Positions 22,516 through 31,155 are shown, numbered from the stretch's first letter. The stretch: 64,000 nucleotides of DNA from Actinokineospora sp. NBRC 105648 (GCF_030269645.1 NZ_BSTR01000006.1:151541-215540); one strand, 5' to 3'. Translations and numbers: made by a program. The notes: a model not told the origin generated them from the letters alone.

Positions 22516-25500
22516 TCACCTCGCCAGTCGCAGCCGGGCGAGCAGGGAGAGCGTTCGCGTCTCGCCCAGCCCGTGCCCGGTCTCCAGGTGCACGGCGAGC
22601 GCGCCCCGCGCGTGCTCGGTGGCGGCACCGGGTTCGCCGCGGCTGAACAGGGCGCCCGCCAACGTCGTCAGGGCCTGACCCTGCAGCGCCCGGTAGCCCG
22701 CCTGCTCGGCGAGCGCGAGAGCCTGCCGGGCGCGCCCCGGGTCCGCGGTGACCGCCGCCAAGCCGATCAGCGCGTCGACCTCCGGGTAGCGGTCGCCGGT
22801 CTCGCGGATCAGGTCGAGGGCCTGGCCGTACCGGCGGACCGCTTCCGGCCGGTCGCCGAAGCGGGCGAGCACTGCCGCCAGGGCGGCCAGCGCCTCCGCC
22901 TCGGTCCGCGGGTCGCCCGCCTCCCGGGCGAGCGCGAGGCCCGTGCCCGCGCACTCGAGGGCCACGGCCCGGTGGCCGCGGTCGCCGTGTGCCAGGGCCA
23001 GCCTGCTGCGGGTCTCGGCTTCGCCGCCCCGGTTCCCCGCCTCGCACTGCAGGTCCAGGGACCGGCAGAGCAGCTCCACCGCCTCGGCGGTCCGACCGCG
23101 GGCGCGCTGCGCCTGCCCGAGGTTGGCGAGGTTGATCGCCTCGCCGTACCGGGACCCGATCCGGCGGTACCGGTGCAACGCCTGGGTGTAGTGGGTGGTG
23201 GCCTCGGCGAGCCTGCCCATCTCCCAGTGGACGAGCCCGAGGTTGCCGAAGGCGACGGCCTCGCCCGCGGGCTGGCCGATCCGCCTGCTCAGGGCCAGTC
23301 CGCGACCGAACCGGGACGCGGCGTCGGCGAGCCGCCCGGACTGCCAGTAGACGCACCCCAGGTTGCCGAGCACCGCGGCCTGCGCCTCGACCCAGCCCGC
23401 CTGCCGCGCGAGCAGCAACGCGGCCGTGTACTGCCGGACCGCCTGCCGGTACTGCCCCTGGCGGAAGTGCAGGTCGGCGAGGCTGAGCCGGGCGGCGGCC
23501 CGCGCGCGGGGCGAACCGTCGGCGTCGGCGGCGCTCCGGCCCGCTTCGGCGACCGCGAGCCACTCGACGCGGCGCATGCACATCCAGAAGTAGCCGCGCA
23601 ACGCGTCGGCGAGCCGCCACGCCATGGAGCGCGGGCCGTGGTCCGCCGCGAACCGCACGGCGGCGACGAGGTTGGCGCGTTCGCCGTCCAGCCACGCCGT
23701 CGCCTCGCCCAGGCCGGGGAAGGCGGGCGGGACGCCGGACACCGGCAGTCGCAGCATGTGCGGGTAGAGGAGGCGGGCGGCGCCGTCCACCGCCGCCAGG
23801 TACCAGTCGTAAAGCCTGCCCAGTGCCCGCTCGCGGTCCGCGGCGGGCTCCAGCCGTCCGGCTTGCTCGGCGGCGTAGCGGCGAAGCAGGTCGTGGAAGC
23901 GGTACCGGCCCGGCGTGTGGTGCTCGACCAGGTGCGCCGCGGCGAGCCGGTCCAGCGGCGCGAGCACCCGCGTGGGCTCGGTACCGGCCAGCGCGGCCAC
24001 GGCCTCGGCGCCTACATCCGCACCGGGGACCAGGCTCAGCAACCGGAACAGCCGCTGGGCGTCGGCGGGCAGGGCGGCGTGGGACAGGTCGAACGCGGTC
24101 CGCACCGCCGTCTGCTCGTCACCGGGCACCGCGAGGGCGGCGAGGAGGTTGCCCTCGCGCAGTTCCGCGACGTAGTCCTCGATGCCGTCGCCGGGCCGAT
24201 CGGCGAGGTTGGCCGCGGCGATCCGCAGCGCGAGCGGGAGGTGGACGCACAGCTTGGCGAACTCGAGGACCGCCCCCGGCTCGGCGCGGACGCGCCCGCG
24301 GCCCAGGACGCCCGCGAGCAGTTCGACGGCGTCGTCGGGGCTGAGCACGTCGAGCGTGAGCTGGCGTGCCCCGTGCACGGCGACCAGGCCGGTGAAGCGG
24401 TCGCGCCCGGTCACCACGACCAGGCACTCGGGTCCGGCGGGCAGCAGCGGCCGGACCTGGTCCGGGCCGACGGCGTTGTCCAGCAGGACCAGGATCCGCC
24501 GGTCGGCCGTCAGCGTCCGGTACAGGGCCGCCGCCGTTTCCTCGTCAGCGGGTACGCGGTCGGGCGAGATCCCCAGCGCCACCAGGAACTGCGCGAGGAT
24601 CTCCACCGGTGTGGCCGGGGCGCCCGACGAGTGGCCGCGCAGGTTCGCGTACAGCTGCCCGTCCGGGAAGCGGGACCGGACGCGGTGGGCCCAGTGCACG
24701 GCCAGCGCCGTCTTGCCGACGCCCGCCGTGCCGGAGACCGCGACGATGCCGCCGGTCACCGTACTGTCCAAACTGGACAGTACGGCCGTCCGGCCGGTGA
24801 ACCCGCGCGGTTCGGCGGGTAGCTGCTTCGGGACCCGGTGCGCCTGCCGGGGCTCGGCGGCCACCGCGGCGACGGGTTCGCGCAGCACGGCCGCGTGCGC
24901 GGCCAGTAGTTCCGGTCCCGGGTCGATCCCGAGTTCGTCGACGAGCCGCGTTCGCACTCTGCCGTAGAGCCGCAACGCCTCGCCCCGTTGCCCGAGGGCT
25001 TGGTGGGCGCGGATCAGGAGTGCCTGCGCGGCCTCGTCGAGGGGCTGTTCCGCGGCGGCTTCGGCGATGCCGGACAGGACTTCCGCCGCGTCGCCCGCGT
25101 CGATCATCGCCCCGGCGTACCGGGAGAACACCTCCCGGCGCTCGGCGACCAGCGAAACGACCTTGGGGTGGCTGGTGAGCGGCGGCAAGTCGGCCATCGG
25201 CCTACCGCGCCACAGCCTCAGCGCGGCACCGAACGAGGCCACGGCGCGGGCGGCGTCGGCGGCGCGGTGCGCGTCGTTCGCCTCGGCGATGAGCTCGCGG
25301 AACCGCCACAGGTCGACCTCGACGGCGTCCCGCCGCACGGCGTAACCCCCACCGAAGTGCGGCAGGACCCCGCTGCCCGCCCGCGGCGCGCGCCCGGGTT
25401 CCAGCAGCCGCCGCAGGTGCTTGACGTGCGTCTGGACGATGTTCACCGCGCTCGGCGGCGGCCGGTCGCCCCACAGCGCGTCCACGAGGTCGCGCCGGGC

Positions 25501-25635
25501 CACGGCGTCGCCGCCCGCGAGCGCGAGCAGCCCGAGGACCGCGCGCCTGCCGGGCGGGCCGAGATCGAGTTCGGCGTCGTCGTGCCACGCCCGAAGCGAA
25601 CCCAGCACCTGGATGCGTACCGACCTCGTTGTCAC
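22516..25635 (-). CDS. SARP-type transcriptional activator with NB-ARC and TPR domains (AfsR/DnrI-like)
   Basis: This is a 1039-aa regulator. Residues 1-95 are an OmpR-like winged helix (VRIQVLGSLRAWHDDAELDL start; VNIVQTHVKHLRRLLEPG), about 100-250 the bacterial transcriptional activation domain, and 295-600 an NB-ARC ATPase with Walker A GTAGVGKT (302-309) and ILVLLDNAVG. From about 680 onward there are TPR repeats. Proteins of this layout bind 11-bp direct repeats next to -10 boxes and activate nearby genes. I start at GTG 25635 because GGGGGA lies 7 nt upstream. Direct repeats flank it at 25808-25839 and 25934-25966. Its targets are probably the neighbouring secreted-protein genes, since no biosynthetic enzymes adjoin it. 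Confidence 0.9.
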   Translation of the reverse strand: MTTRSVRIQVLGSLRAWHDDAELDLGPPGRRAVLGLLALAGGDAVARRDLVDALWGDRPPPSAVNIVQTHVKHLRRLLEPGRAPRAGSGVLPHFGGGYAVRRDAVEVDLWRFRELIAEANDAHRAADAARAVASFGAALRLWRGRPMADLPPLTSHPKVVSLVAERREVFSRYAGAMIDAGDAAEVLSGIAEAAAEQPLDEAAQALLIRAHQALGQRGEALRLYGRVRTRLVDELGIDPGPELLAAHAAVLREPVAAVAAEPRQAHRVPKQLPAEPRGFTGRTAVLSSLDSTVTGGIVAVSGTAGVGKTALAVHWAHRVRSRFPDGQLYANLRGHSSGAPATPVEILAQFLVALGISPDRVPADEETAAALYRTLTADRRILVLLDNAVGPDQVRPLLPAGPECLVVVTGRDRFTGLVAVHGARQLTLDVLSPDDAVELLAGVLGRGRVRAEPGAVLEFAKLCVHLPLALRIAAANLADRPGDGIEDYVAELREGNLLAALAVPGDEQTAVRTAFDLSHAALPADAQRLFRLLSLVPGADVGAEAVAALAGTEPTRVLAPLDRLAAAHLVEHHTPGRYRFHDLLRRYAAEQAGRLEPAADRERALGRLYDWYLAAVDGAARLLYPHMLRLPVSGVPPAFPGLGEATAWLDGERANLVAAVRFAADHGPRSMAWRLADALRGYFWMCMRRVEWLAVAEAGRSAADADGSPRARAAARLSLADLHFRQGQYRQAVRQYTAALLLARQAGWVEAQAAVLGNLGCVYWQSGRLADAASRFGRGLALSRRIGQPAGEAVAFGNLGLVHWEMGRLAEATTHYTQALHRYRRIGSRYGEAINLANLGQAQRARGRTAEAVELLCRSLDLQCEAGNRGGEAETRSRLALAHGDRGHRAVALECAGTGLALAREAGDPRTEAEALAALAAVLARFGDRPEAVRRYGQALDLIRETGDRYPEVDALIGLAAVTADPGRARQALALAEQAGYRALQGQALTTLAGALFSRGEPGAATEHARGALAVHLETGHGLGETRTLSLLARLRLAR
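24761..24783. repeat. TCCANNNTGGA palindrome, copy 4, extended to 10-bp arms
   Basis: GTACTGTCCA-AAC-TGGACAGTAC is a perfect inverted repeat inside the SARP coding sequence, just upstream of the Walker A codons. It may be a DNA site or chance of codon choice. Confidence 0.45.
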
Positions 25636-25807
25636 CGCGGGTCCCCCGCCATCGGCTGCCGACCACCAAAAAAGTAGTGGGGCCGGCCGCCGACGCACAA
25701 GGAAGTCGCACCGCTCGGGCTAGGGGCGCCGGGCAGGTCGACCAGTGCGACCAGACATTCGCGCCGTTCGAGGCAGGCAAGGGGCGCCGGTAGCACCAGG
25801 ATCGCTC

Positions 25808-25839
25808 GATCACCACGCTGATCACCACCTGATCACCGC
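25808..25839. promoter_or_regulatory. Three GATCACC direct repeats upstream of the SARP gene
   Basis: GATCACCAC at 25808 and 25820 and GATCACCGC at 25831 are spaced 12 and 11 bp apart. They lie 173 nt upstream of the SARP start and may be an activator site for it. Confidence 0.45.
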
Positions 25840-25933
25840 CCCGGTGCCCGCCGGGCCGCCCCCGGACCCGTCGTCCCACTGCCGCGCGCTTTCGTCAAAC
25901 CCTTCGCGGGTAACGTATTCCCGCAGGCAGCAG

Positions 25934-25966
25934 GTCGCTGTCCAGTCGCGGTCCAGTCGCCATCCA
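25934..25966 (+). promoter_or_regulatory. Three tandem 11-bp repeats, SARP-type site
   Basis: GTCGCTGTCCA, GTCGCGGTCCA and GTCGCCATCCA follow one another without gaps. The shared GTCCA core and 11-bp period match the site at 22010-22036. They lie 110 nt upstream of the secreted-protein gene at 26076. The rest of 25636-26075 has no gene. Confidence 0.6.
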
Positions 25967-26075
25967 GTGCTTCCTGATGAGGTGTGTGGCGACGGCGCAA
26001 GTCGTTGAACGCCCGTATCCAGAAAGGCGCGGCCCAGCGGGTCCGCCACACCCCCCGGATATGAAAGAGGCAGAC

Positions 26076-26711
26076 ATGGGCAACCGTGCATGGAAAGCGT
26101 GCACCCGAGCAGCGCTGGCGATCGCCGTCAGCGTCGTGACCGTGGCCACGAGCGGAGCCGTGGCCTCCGCGGGTCCGGTCGGCGCCGTCGGCACGCCGGG
26201 CTCGTTCACGATCGCTCCGAACCTCGGCCAGTTCACCCTCATCTCCCCGACCGTCCAGCTCTCCGGGGTCCCCGGCGTCAACGGTGATGTCGCCGCGTAC
26301 CACGGTTTCAGCACCCTGCAGAACCTCAAGATCCAGTCGCAGGGCTTCGACCTGGAGGGGCGCATCCAGGGCAGGCTGCGCAGCTACGACTTCAAGAGCC
26401 TGTGGCAGGTCTACAACCTCCCGTCGTCCTCCGGCTGGAGCCTGTGGGTGCTCAACTTCAAGCGGGACACCAGCCAGAGCGTGCTGAAGGAGACCTTCCG
26501 CAGTGAGCAGCTGATCGACGTCAACATCGACATCAAGTTCAAGGTCTCGGCCGCCAACCTCCGGGGCGTGTCGACCCTGCGGGTCGGTTTCGAGACGCTG
26601 CGGCTGACCTTCGACGGGACGACCAAGGACTTCACGGTCGTCAACGGGGCGTCCGGCGGTGCCCGGGACCAGAACAACAACGAGGTCCCGGTGGACTTCG
26701 AGCCCGTCTGA
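26076..26711 (+). CDS. Secreted protein of unknown family
   Basis: This 211-aa protein has a signal peptide (KACTRAALAIAVSVVTVATS, cleavage near AVASA). The mature part is beta-rich, with FTIAPNLGQFTLISPTVQLS, FDLEGRIQGRLRSYDFKSLW and a C-terminal DQNNNEVPVDFEPV. No family recognised. ATG 26076 follows AAAGAGG; ATG 26061 is an alternative five codons earlier. The tandem repeats upstream suggest SARP control. Confidence 0.68.
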   Translation: MGNRAWKACTRAALAIAVSVVTVATSGAVASAGPVGAVGTPGSFTIAPNLGQFTLISPTVQLSGVPGVNGDVAAYHGFSTLQNLKIQSQGFDLEGRIQGRLRSYDFKSLWQVYNLPSSSGWSLWVLNFKRDTSQSVLKETFRSEQLIDVNIDIKFKVSAANLRGVSTLRVGFETLRLTFDGTTKDFTVVNGASGGARDQNNNEVPVDFEPV

Positions 26712-26832
26712 CCGAGGACTCCCGGTCATCGGGCCAACCGCTGAGGCGTTGACGATGGAAGCGAGTGGCGCCGGGCGGACACCGCGCCGGCCGGCGCCAC
26801 CTTCCCGCAGTGATACCGGACAAGGGGCCAGC

Positions 26833-27366
26833 GTGCTTTCCAGCAGAGAGACTCGTGCGTTGATCACCAGGCGTCCGCCGGGTGTTCCGAGCGACCGCGG
26901 ACCGTCGGGAGCGGCACGGCGGGGTCTGGCACGACTCGCCGCGGCCGCCGCGACAACGGTGGCGCTCCTGCTCGGTGGCTCCGGCACCGCGCTGGCGGCC
27001 ACCGCGCACTTCGTGCCGGAGGCCACCGAAGTGAGCTGGGACGGCGCCGTCGCCACCGTCTCGTTCCAAGAGGTGGACGTGGCGGTCGGCGGCGACGCGA
27101 CCACGATCTCGGTCAAGGTGACCGTCGACGTGCGGGTCGTCTGCACGCGGGACCAGTCGACGCTCAACATCCGCAAGTCCACGACCGCCTTGGAGGTGAC
27201 GGAATATCCGATCGGTGACGTCGGCACCGTCACGGGTACCGCCAAGTTGCCGCTCGAGTTGACCGGACTGCAGGTCCCCGGCTACACGTGCGCGACCAAG
27301 CACTTGTCGATCACCGCGGTCCTGGAGGACTTCTGGACCGGCGCGATCCTGGTCCACAAGACCTGA
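26833..27366 (+). CDS. Secreted or exported protein of unknown family
   Basis: This 177-aa protein has a charged N-terminus of about 30 residues followed by a signal-like segment (LARLAAAAATTVALLLGGSG, cleavage near TALAA). The mature part is beta-rich (TAHFVPEATEVSWDGAVATV, VSVKV-type strands) with two Cys (VVCTRDQ and GYTCATK). No family recognised. GTG 26833 is the start in frame with the signal peptide. It may share a transcript with the preceding secreted-protein gene, 121 nt upstream. Confidence 0.6.
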   Translation: MLSSRETRALITRRPPGVPSDRGPSGAARRGLARLAAAAATTVALLLGGSGTALAATAHFVPEATEVSWDGAVATVSFQEVDVAVGGDATTISVKVTVDVRVVCTRDQSTLNIRKSTTALEVTEYPIGDVGTVTGTAKLPLELTGLQVPGYTCATKHLSITAVLEDFWTGAILVHKT

Positions 27367-27450
27367 CCAGCAGGCACCTGCTCGCAGACGGTCCTGGCAC
27401 GGGCATCGGTGCCACGACGACGACCCGCACCGGTGCCCGCGCACGCACGA

Positions 27451-27490
27451 AACCCGCGCCAGAGCGCAAAATCCCGCTCTGGCGCGGGTT
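27451..27490. terminator. 16-bp perfect hairpin between convergent genes
   Basis: Arms 27451-27466 (AACCCGCGCCAGAGCG) and 27475-27490 pair perfectly across an 8-nt loop. Because the arms begin with AA and end with TT, it can act in both directions, for the secreted-protein gene and the opposing gene ending at 27638. Confidence 0.8.
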
Positions 27491-27637
27491 CCATGGTCCA
27501 GCGACCAGGAGCGCAGTTGCCCTTGGCGGCGCCGCGCACGCCCCAAGATGGCGGCGGTCCGGCCGGAGCTCTCCGCTTGTCGAGGACGCCGGTCCGGCAT
27601 GGCGAACGTGCTGGGTCCGGCCTAGTACCGGTGCCGG

Positions 27638-28450
27638 TCAGTCGCTGGCGTGGGCGGTGTTGTCGAGCCAGTGCTGGGCGAGGTCGGTGTCGCCCTGGAC
27701 GGTGATGTCGGTGATGTCGGTGGCATCGCCGGCGGTGAGAGGGCGTCGTCGGGTCAGGGTCAGCAGCAGTGATTGCGCCGGGCCAGTCACCGTAACGTCA
27801 GCCGGCTGGGTCGCCGGCTGCCACGTCGCCCCGTCCGGCTGCCGTTCGACGAACCACGCGCCCGCGTCGTCCGCGGTGTCGGTTGCCTGCCACTGCAGGG
27901 TCTGCCCGGTGCCGCGGATGGCGTCGGCGGACTCCGACCGCTGCATCGCCCAGGTGGGGGAGGTCAGCATCGTGAAGTGGTTGGTGATGAGCGCGGCCGC
28001 GACGGCGGGCTCGATGTCGGCCGGGCGGTTGGCCGCGGTGGCGGCGTCGACGCCGTGGACGACTGCCTCGTTGACCATGGTGGTCAGCCAGAACCGCGCC
28101 CCGGTCCGCCCGTCGCCGGAGGCGTTGAACACCGGTGCGTCGAGCGCGTCGTCGGAGCAGGCGTTCGCGACCCGCTGCGCGGACTCCGAGAGCCACGCCT
28201 GCCACTCGCCGGGACCGGCGGGCGGTGCGGCCAGCTCCGCGGGCAGCTGGGTGGGGTCGCTGATGCGCCGCTCGATGATCTCCGCGACCCAGTTCTGGGT
28301 CTGGCCCACGTGCGCGACCAGGTCGGTGGTGGTCCACTTCGGCGCGGTGGGCACGGCGGCGTCGGGCCCGGCCGCGACGGCCGACTCCGCCAACCGCCGG
28401 GTGTGGTCGACGATCGCCCGCCGGGCTTGGTCCGCGGTCAGTTCGGTCAT
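27638..28450 (-). CDS. DinB-fold, mycothiol-dependent maleylpyruvate isomerase-type protein
   Basis: This 270-aa protein has an N-terminal four-helix DinB/MDMPI domain. The metal-binding pattern is visible as His in LVAHVGQTQNW and as Glu and His in NEAVVHGVDAA. A C-terminal domain of the type seen in actinobacterial MDMPI-like proteins follows (GTGQTLQWQATD; TGPAQSLLLTLTRRRPL). These proteins typically use mycothiol as cofactor, which fits an actinomycete. Substrate unknown. ATG 28450 follows AAGGAC. Confidence 0.8.
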   Translation of the reverse strand: MTELTADQARRAIVDHTRRLAESAVAAGPDAAVPTAPKWTTTDLVAHVGQTQNWVAEIIERRISDPTQLPAELAAPPAGPGEWQAWLSESAQRVANACSDDALDAPVFNASGDGRTGARFWLTTMVNEAVVHGVDAATAANRPADIEPAVAAALITNHFTMLTSPTWAMQRSESADAIRGTGQTLQWQATDTADDAGAWFVERQPDGATWQPATQPADVTVTGPAQSLLLTLTRRRPLTAGDATDITDITVQGDTDLAQHWLDNTAHASD

Positions 28451-28574
28451 GGGATTGTCCTTCGTGTCTGGATAGCCGGGACGTTCACTGAGCCCCGCCC
28501 CCTGCGGGCGCCCTCGACTACGCGTCGAACGACGGTAGCCCGGATCGACACACCCGCCACCACCAGGTGGCCCC

Positions 28575-28642
28575 GCGGGCGTGAACCCCCCGGATGACCT
28601 CGTGGCTGAGACGCCCACGAGACCGTTCGGGTTCACGCCCGC
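28575..28642. repeat. Nested inverted repeat (cruciform-like)
   Basis: An outer pair of perfect 14-nt arms (28575-28588, GCGGGCGTGAACCC, and 28629-28642) encloses an inner 7-bp stem (28599-28605 with 28615-28621). It lies downstream of the epoxide hydrolase gene stop, read on the minus strand, so termination is the simplest role. Confidence 0.55.
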
Positions 28643-28719
28643 CTGGTCAACCCCGACCCACCCACACCCCTGTGTGCCTGGATCGCCACGGGCACGACGC
28701 TGTCGTGCCCGTGGCCGGC

Positions 28720-29697
28720 CTACGCGTCCTGACTGGACCGGGTCGAGACCGGGTTCGCCGAACCCTGCCGCTCCAGCCACCCCAGGATCATCTGGGTTGT
28801 CTCCTCCGGCTTCTCTTGCTGGATCCAGTGACCACAGTCCAGGCTGGCCACTTCCACGTTGGGCACGAACTCCGCCAACCGCTCGGACCTCGCGATCACG
28901 TCCCGCTCGCCGTAGATCATGAGTGCGGGCCGCTGGATGATCGGGTCCACGTCCGCCAGCAGCCGCCAGTTGCGGTCGAGGTTCCGGTACCAGTTGACAC
29001 CGCCGGTGAAACCCGATGATTCGAAGGCGGAGACGAAGACGCCCAGTTCGCTGTCGCTCATGATGGGCTCGCCGGGTGGTGTTCCCGCCCTGGCGAGGTT
29101 GATCAGCGCCATGCCCGGCTGGGGCTCCGCGGGGGGCAGGTCCTTCCGGTAGATGTTCCGGAGGAACTGGAACGTGTTGTCGTCGAACACGGCGTCCGCG
29201 ACGCCCGGCTGCCGATTGAAGTGGACGAAGTAGAAGTCGCCGCCGAGCACGTCCTCCATGACCTCGATCCACGGCTTCTCGCCGCGCTCCTGGTAGGGCA
29301 GGCTCAGGTTGATCACCTTGTTCACCCGGTCGGGGTGCAACAGGGTCAGTCCCCAGACGACGAACGCGCCCCAGTCGTGGCCGACGAAGGTGGCGTCCTC
29401 GTACCCGTAGTGGTCGAGGAGCGCGACGAGGTCACCCGAGAGGTGTTCGATGTCGTAGTCCGCCACCTCGGTCGGACGGGACGAGTTGCCGTAGCCCCGC
29501 TGGTTCGGGGCGATGACGTGGTAGCCCGCCGCGGCGAGGGCGGGCACCTGGTGGCGCCAGGAAAAGGCGAGTTCGGGCCAGCCGTGGCAGAGCACGATGG
29601 GATTTCCCGCGTTGTGTCGGCCCGCCTCGAAGACCTCGAGCTCCACACCGTTCACCGGGATGAGGGTGGGCTCGGGAAAATCGGTTGGATCGACCAT
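28720..29697 (-). CDS. Soluble epoxide hydrolase (alpha/beta hydrolase)
   Basis: This is a 325-aa enzyme. The oxyanion motif is HGWP (38-41), nucleophile Asp108 lies in VGHDWGAF, and the catalytic His lies in CGHWIQQE near the C-terminus with an acidic residue in GERDV. An Asp nucleophile with HGxP and cap-domain Tyr (NWYRN) indicates an epoxide hydrolase over an esterase. ATG 29697 follows GGAAGGAAA. It is divergent from a WYL regulator whose operator-like palindrome lies between the two genes. Confidence 0.85.
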   Translation of the reverse strand: MVDPTDFPEPTLIPVNGVELEVFEAGRHNAGNPIVLCHGWPELAFSWRHQVPALAAAGYHVIAPNQRGYGNSSRPTEVADYDIEHLSGDLVALLDHYGYEDATFVGHDWGAFVVWGLTLLHPDRVNKVINLSLPYQERGEKPWIEVMEDVLGGDFYFVHFNRQPGVADAVFDDNTFQFLRNIYRKDLPPAEPQPGMALINLARAGTPPGEPIMSDSELGVFVSAFESSGFTGGVNWYRNLDRNWRLLADVDPIIQRPALMIYGERDVIARSERLAEFVPNVEVASLDCGHWIQQEKPEETTQMILGWLERQGSANPVSTRSSQDA

Positions 29698-29821
29698 CGT
29701 ATTTCCTTCCAATCCGGGTGACCGGGCGCCGAGGATCACGTCGGCGCACCCCCGACGGGCCGGGGCCACTCGGTCGCGACCAGTGGTCCCGCCGGTGGGG
29801 CATGTCGCCAGCTTGCCGCCC

Positions 29822-29846
29822 AAACCGGTCACCTCATGACCGGTTT
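29822..29846. promoter_or_regulatory. Operator-like palindrome between epoxide hydrolase and WYL genes
   Basis: AAACCGGTCA-CCTCA-TGACCGGTTT has perfect 10-bp arms. It lies 20 nt before the WYL start and 125 nt before the epoxide hydrolase start, a good position for an autoregulated repressor that also controls the hydrolase. Confidence 0.65.
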
Positions 29847-29866
29847 TGTGTGCCAGTGTTGTCGGC

Positions 29867-30826
29867 GTGCGAACCGACAGGCTGGTGGCCATCCTCCTCT
29901 TGCTGCAACGGCGCGAGCACGCGACAGCGGCGGAGGTCGCCCGCGAGTTGGAGGTCTCCGAGCGCACTGCCCGCCGCGACCTCGACGCCCTGGCCATGGC
30001 CGGGGTGCCGGTGTACGCCACGCAGGGCCGAGGCGGCGGCTGGCGCCTCGTGGGCGGCGCCCGCACCGACCTGTCCGGGTTGACCGCGGGCGAGGCCCGC
30101 GCCCTGTTCCTGGTCGCGGGGCCGGCCTCGGCCGCGACGCCCGCCGTGCGAGCGGCGCTGCGCAAGCTCGTCCACGCCCTGCCGGAGCCCTTCCGGGCGC
30201 AGGCCGAGGCAGCGGCGTCGTCGTTGGTCGTGGACCCGCGACACTGGGGGACCAGCCGGGTCGAGCGCCGACCACCTCGCTTCCTCGACGAACTCCAGGA
30301 CGCGGTGATCCGCGGCGTCCAGGTGCGGCTCGGCTACCTCGACCGCGACGGCGCCGAGACCGAGAGAACCGTCCACCCGCTGGGCATCGTGGCCAAGGGT
30401 CCGTCGTGGTACCTCGTCGCCAACACCGAGGCAGGCAGGCGGACCTTCCGGATCGACCGCGTGTCGTCCACCGACCCGACCGCCGACCCCGTGCACCGAC
30501 CCGAGGACTTCGACCTCGCCGAGAGCTGGCGCGAGATCGCCGCCGAGGTCGACCGCAAGCGGATGCCCCTCGAGATCCAGGCGGTGTGCGTGCCCCACGG
30601 GATAGGCGTGCTCCGGATGGCGTTCGACGATCGGCTCGACGTCGGGGGTGCCACGACCGATGGTCGCATCGAGGTCGTGATCCGCGGCCACAGCGAGTAC
30701 CTGCTCGCCGGTGAGCTCGCCGGGCTGGTCGAGTGGGTTGAGGTGACCGGACCCCCGGGTGTGCGAGACCACCTGGCCGCGATCGGCACCGCTATCGTCG
30801 AGCGGTACGCGCGGACCGAGCCCTAG
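29867..30826 (+). CDS. WYL-domain transcriptional regulator (YafY type)
   Basis: This 319-aa protein has an N-terminal winged helix (VRTDRLVAILLLLQRREHAT; AAEVARELEVSERTARRDLD), a middle segment and a WYL domain with VHPLGIVAKGPSWYLVANTE and RTFRIDRVSS. A C-terminal WCX-like region follows. GTG 29867 is chosen because it begins the family's usual RxDRL motif and no ribosome-binding site precedes earlier starts; the message may be leaderless. Its stop codon TAG is part of the CTAG target duplication of the inserted IS remnant. It probably controls the divergent epoxide hydrolase gene. Confidence 0.85.
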   Translation: MRTDRLVAILLLLQRREHATAAEVARELEVSERTARRDLDALAMAGVPVYATQGRGGGWRLVGGARTDLSGLTAGEARALFLVAGPASAATPAVRAALRKLVHALPEPFRAQAEAAASSLVVDPRHWGTSRVERRPPRFLDELQDAVIRGVQVRLGYLDRDGAETERTVHPLGIVAKGPSWYLVANTEAGRRTFRIDRVSSTDPTADPVHRPEDFDLAESWREIAAEVDRKRMPLEIQAVCVPHGIGVLRMAFDDRLDVGGATTDGRIEVVIRGHSEYLLAGELAGLVEWVEVTGPPGVRDHLAAIGTAIVERYARTEP

Positions 30827-31120
30827 GGCCTGTATCGAAGTCGGTCAGAGCCACCCGTTGATCGCGGCGATGTGCACAGTGGCCTCGTAGGGCACGGCGA
30901 GCTTGTCGTAGCGGGTGGCCACCCCACGATGGCGTTTGAGCCGGTTGACGCCGCACACCACGGTATGGCGCTGCTTGCAGTCCTCGGGGTCGAAGGCCGG
31001 TGGACGACCGCCCTTGGGCCCCTTGGCCTTGCGATGCGCGACCTCGCTCATTCTCGACCACCGACACACCGGACAACGCCCAAGCAGATCACGCCATCAC
31101 GGCTGACTTCGACACAGGCC
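30827..31120. mobile_element. Internally deleted IS5-like insertion sequence with terminal repeats and CTAG duplication
   Basis: The left end GGCCTGTATCGAAGTC and the right end (reverse complement GGCCTGTGTCGAAGTC) match at 15 of 16 positions. CTAG flanks both sides (30823-30826 and 31121-31124), consistent with target-site duplication. The 294-bp interior keeps only the transposase C-terminus, so the element cannot move on its own but might be mobilised by a related transposase. Confidence 0.75.
30845..31069 (-). pseudogene. IS5-family transposase, C-terminal fragment
   Basis: The minus-strand frame contains [20 protein letters not shown] and [20 protein letters not shown], then [14 protein letters not shown] and a stop. 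This is the C-terminal end of DDE transposases of the IS5 superfamily, with the final acidic-residue region rearranged. The N-terminal and central domains are missing. Confidence 0.75.
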
Positions 31121-31155
31121 CTAGTACCGAGCCCGAGGTTCTCCACCCGGACTGC

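Noticed and set aside
26076-27366. The two secreted proteins as a toxin-immunity or bacteriocin pair
   Set aside because: Both have signal peptides, and neither has an immunity-like membrane protein or toxin motif.
30827-31120. An active insertion sequence
   Set aside because: Only the transposase C-terminus remains in 294 bp, although the ends and target duplication are intact.
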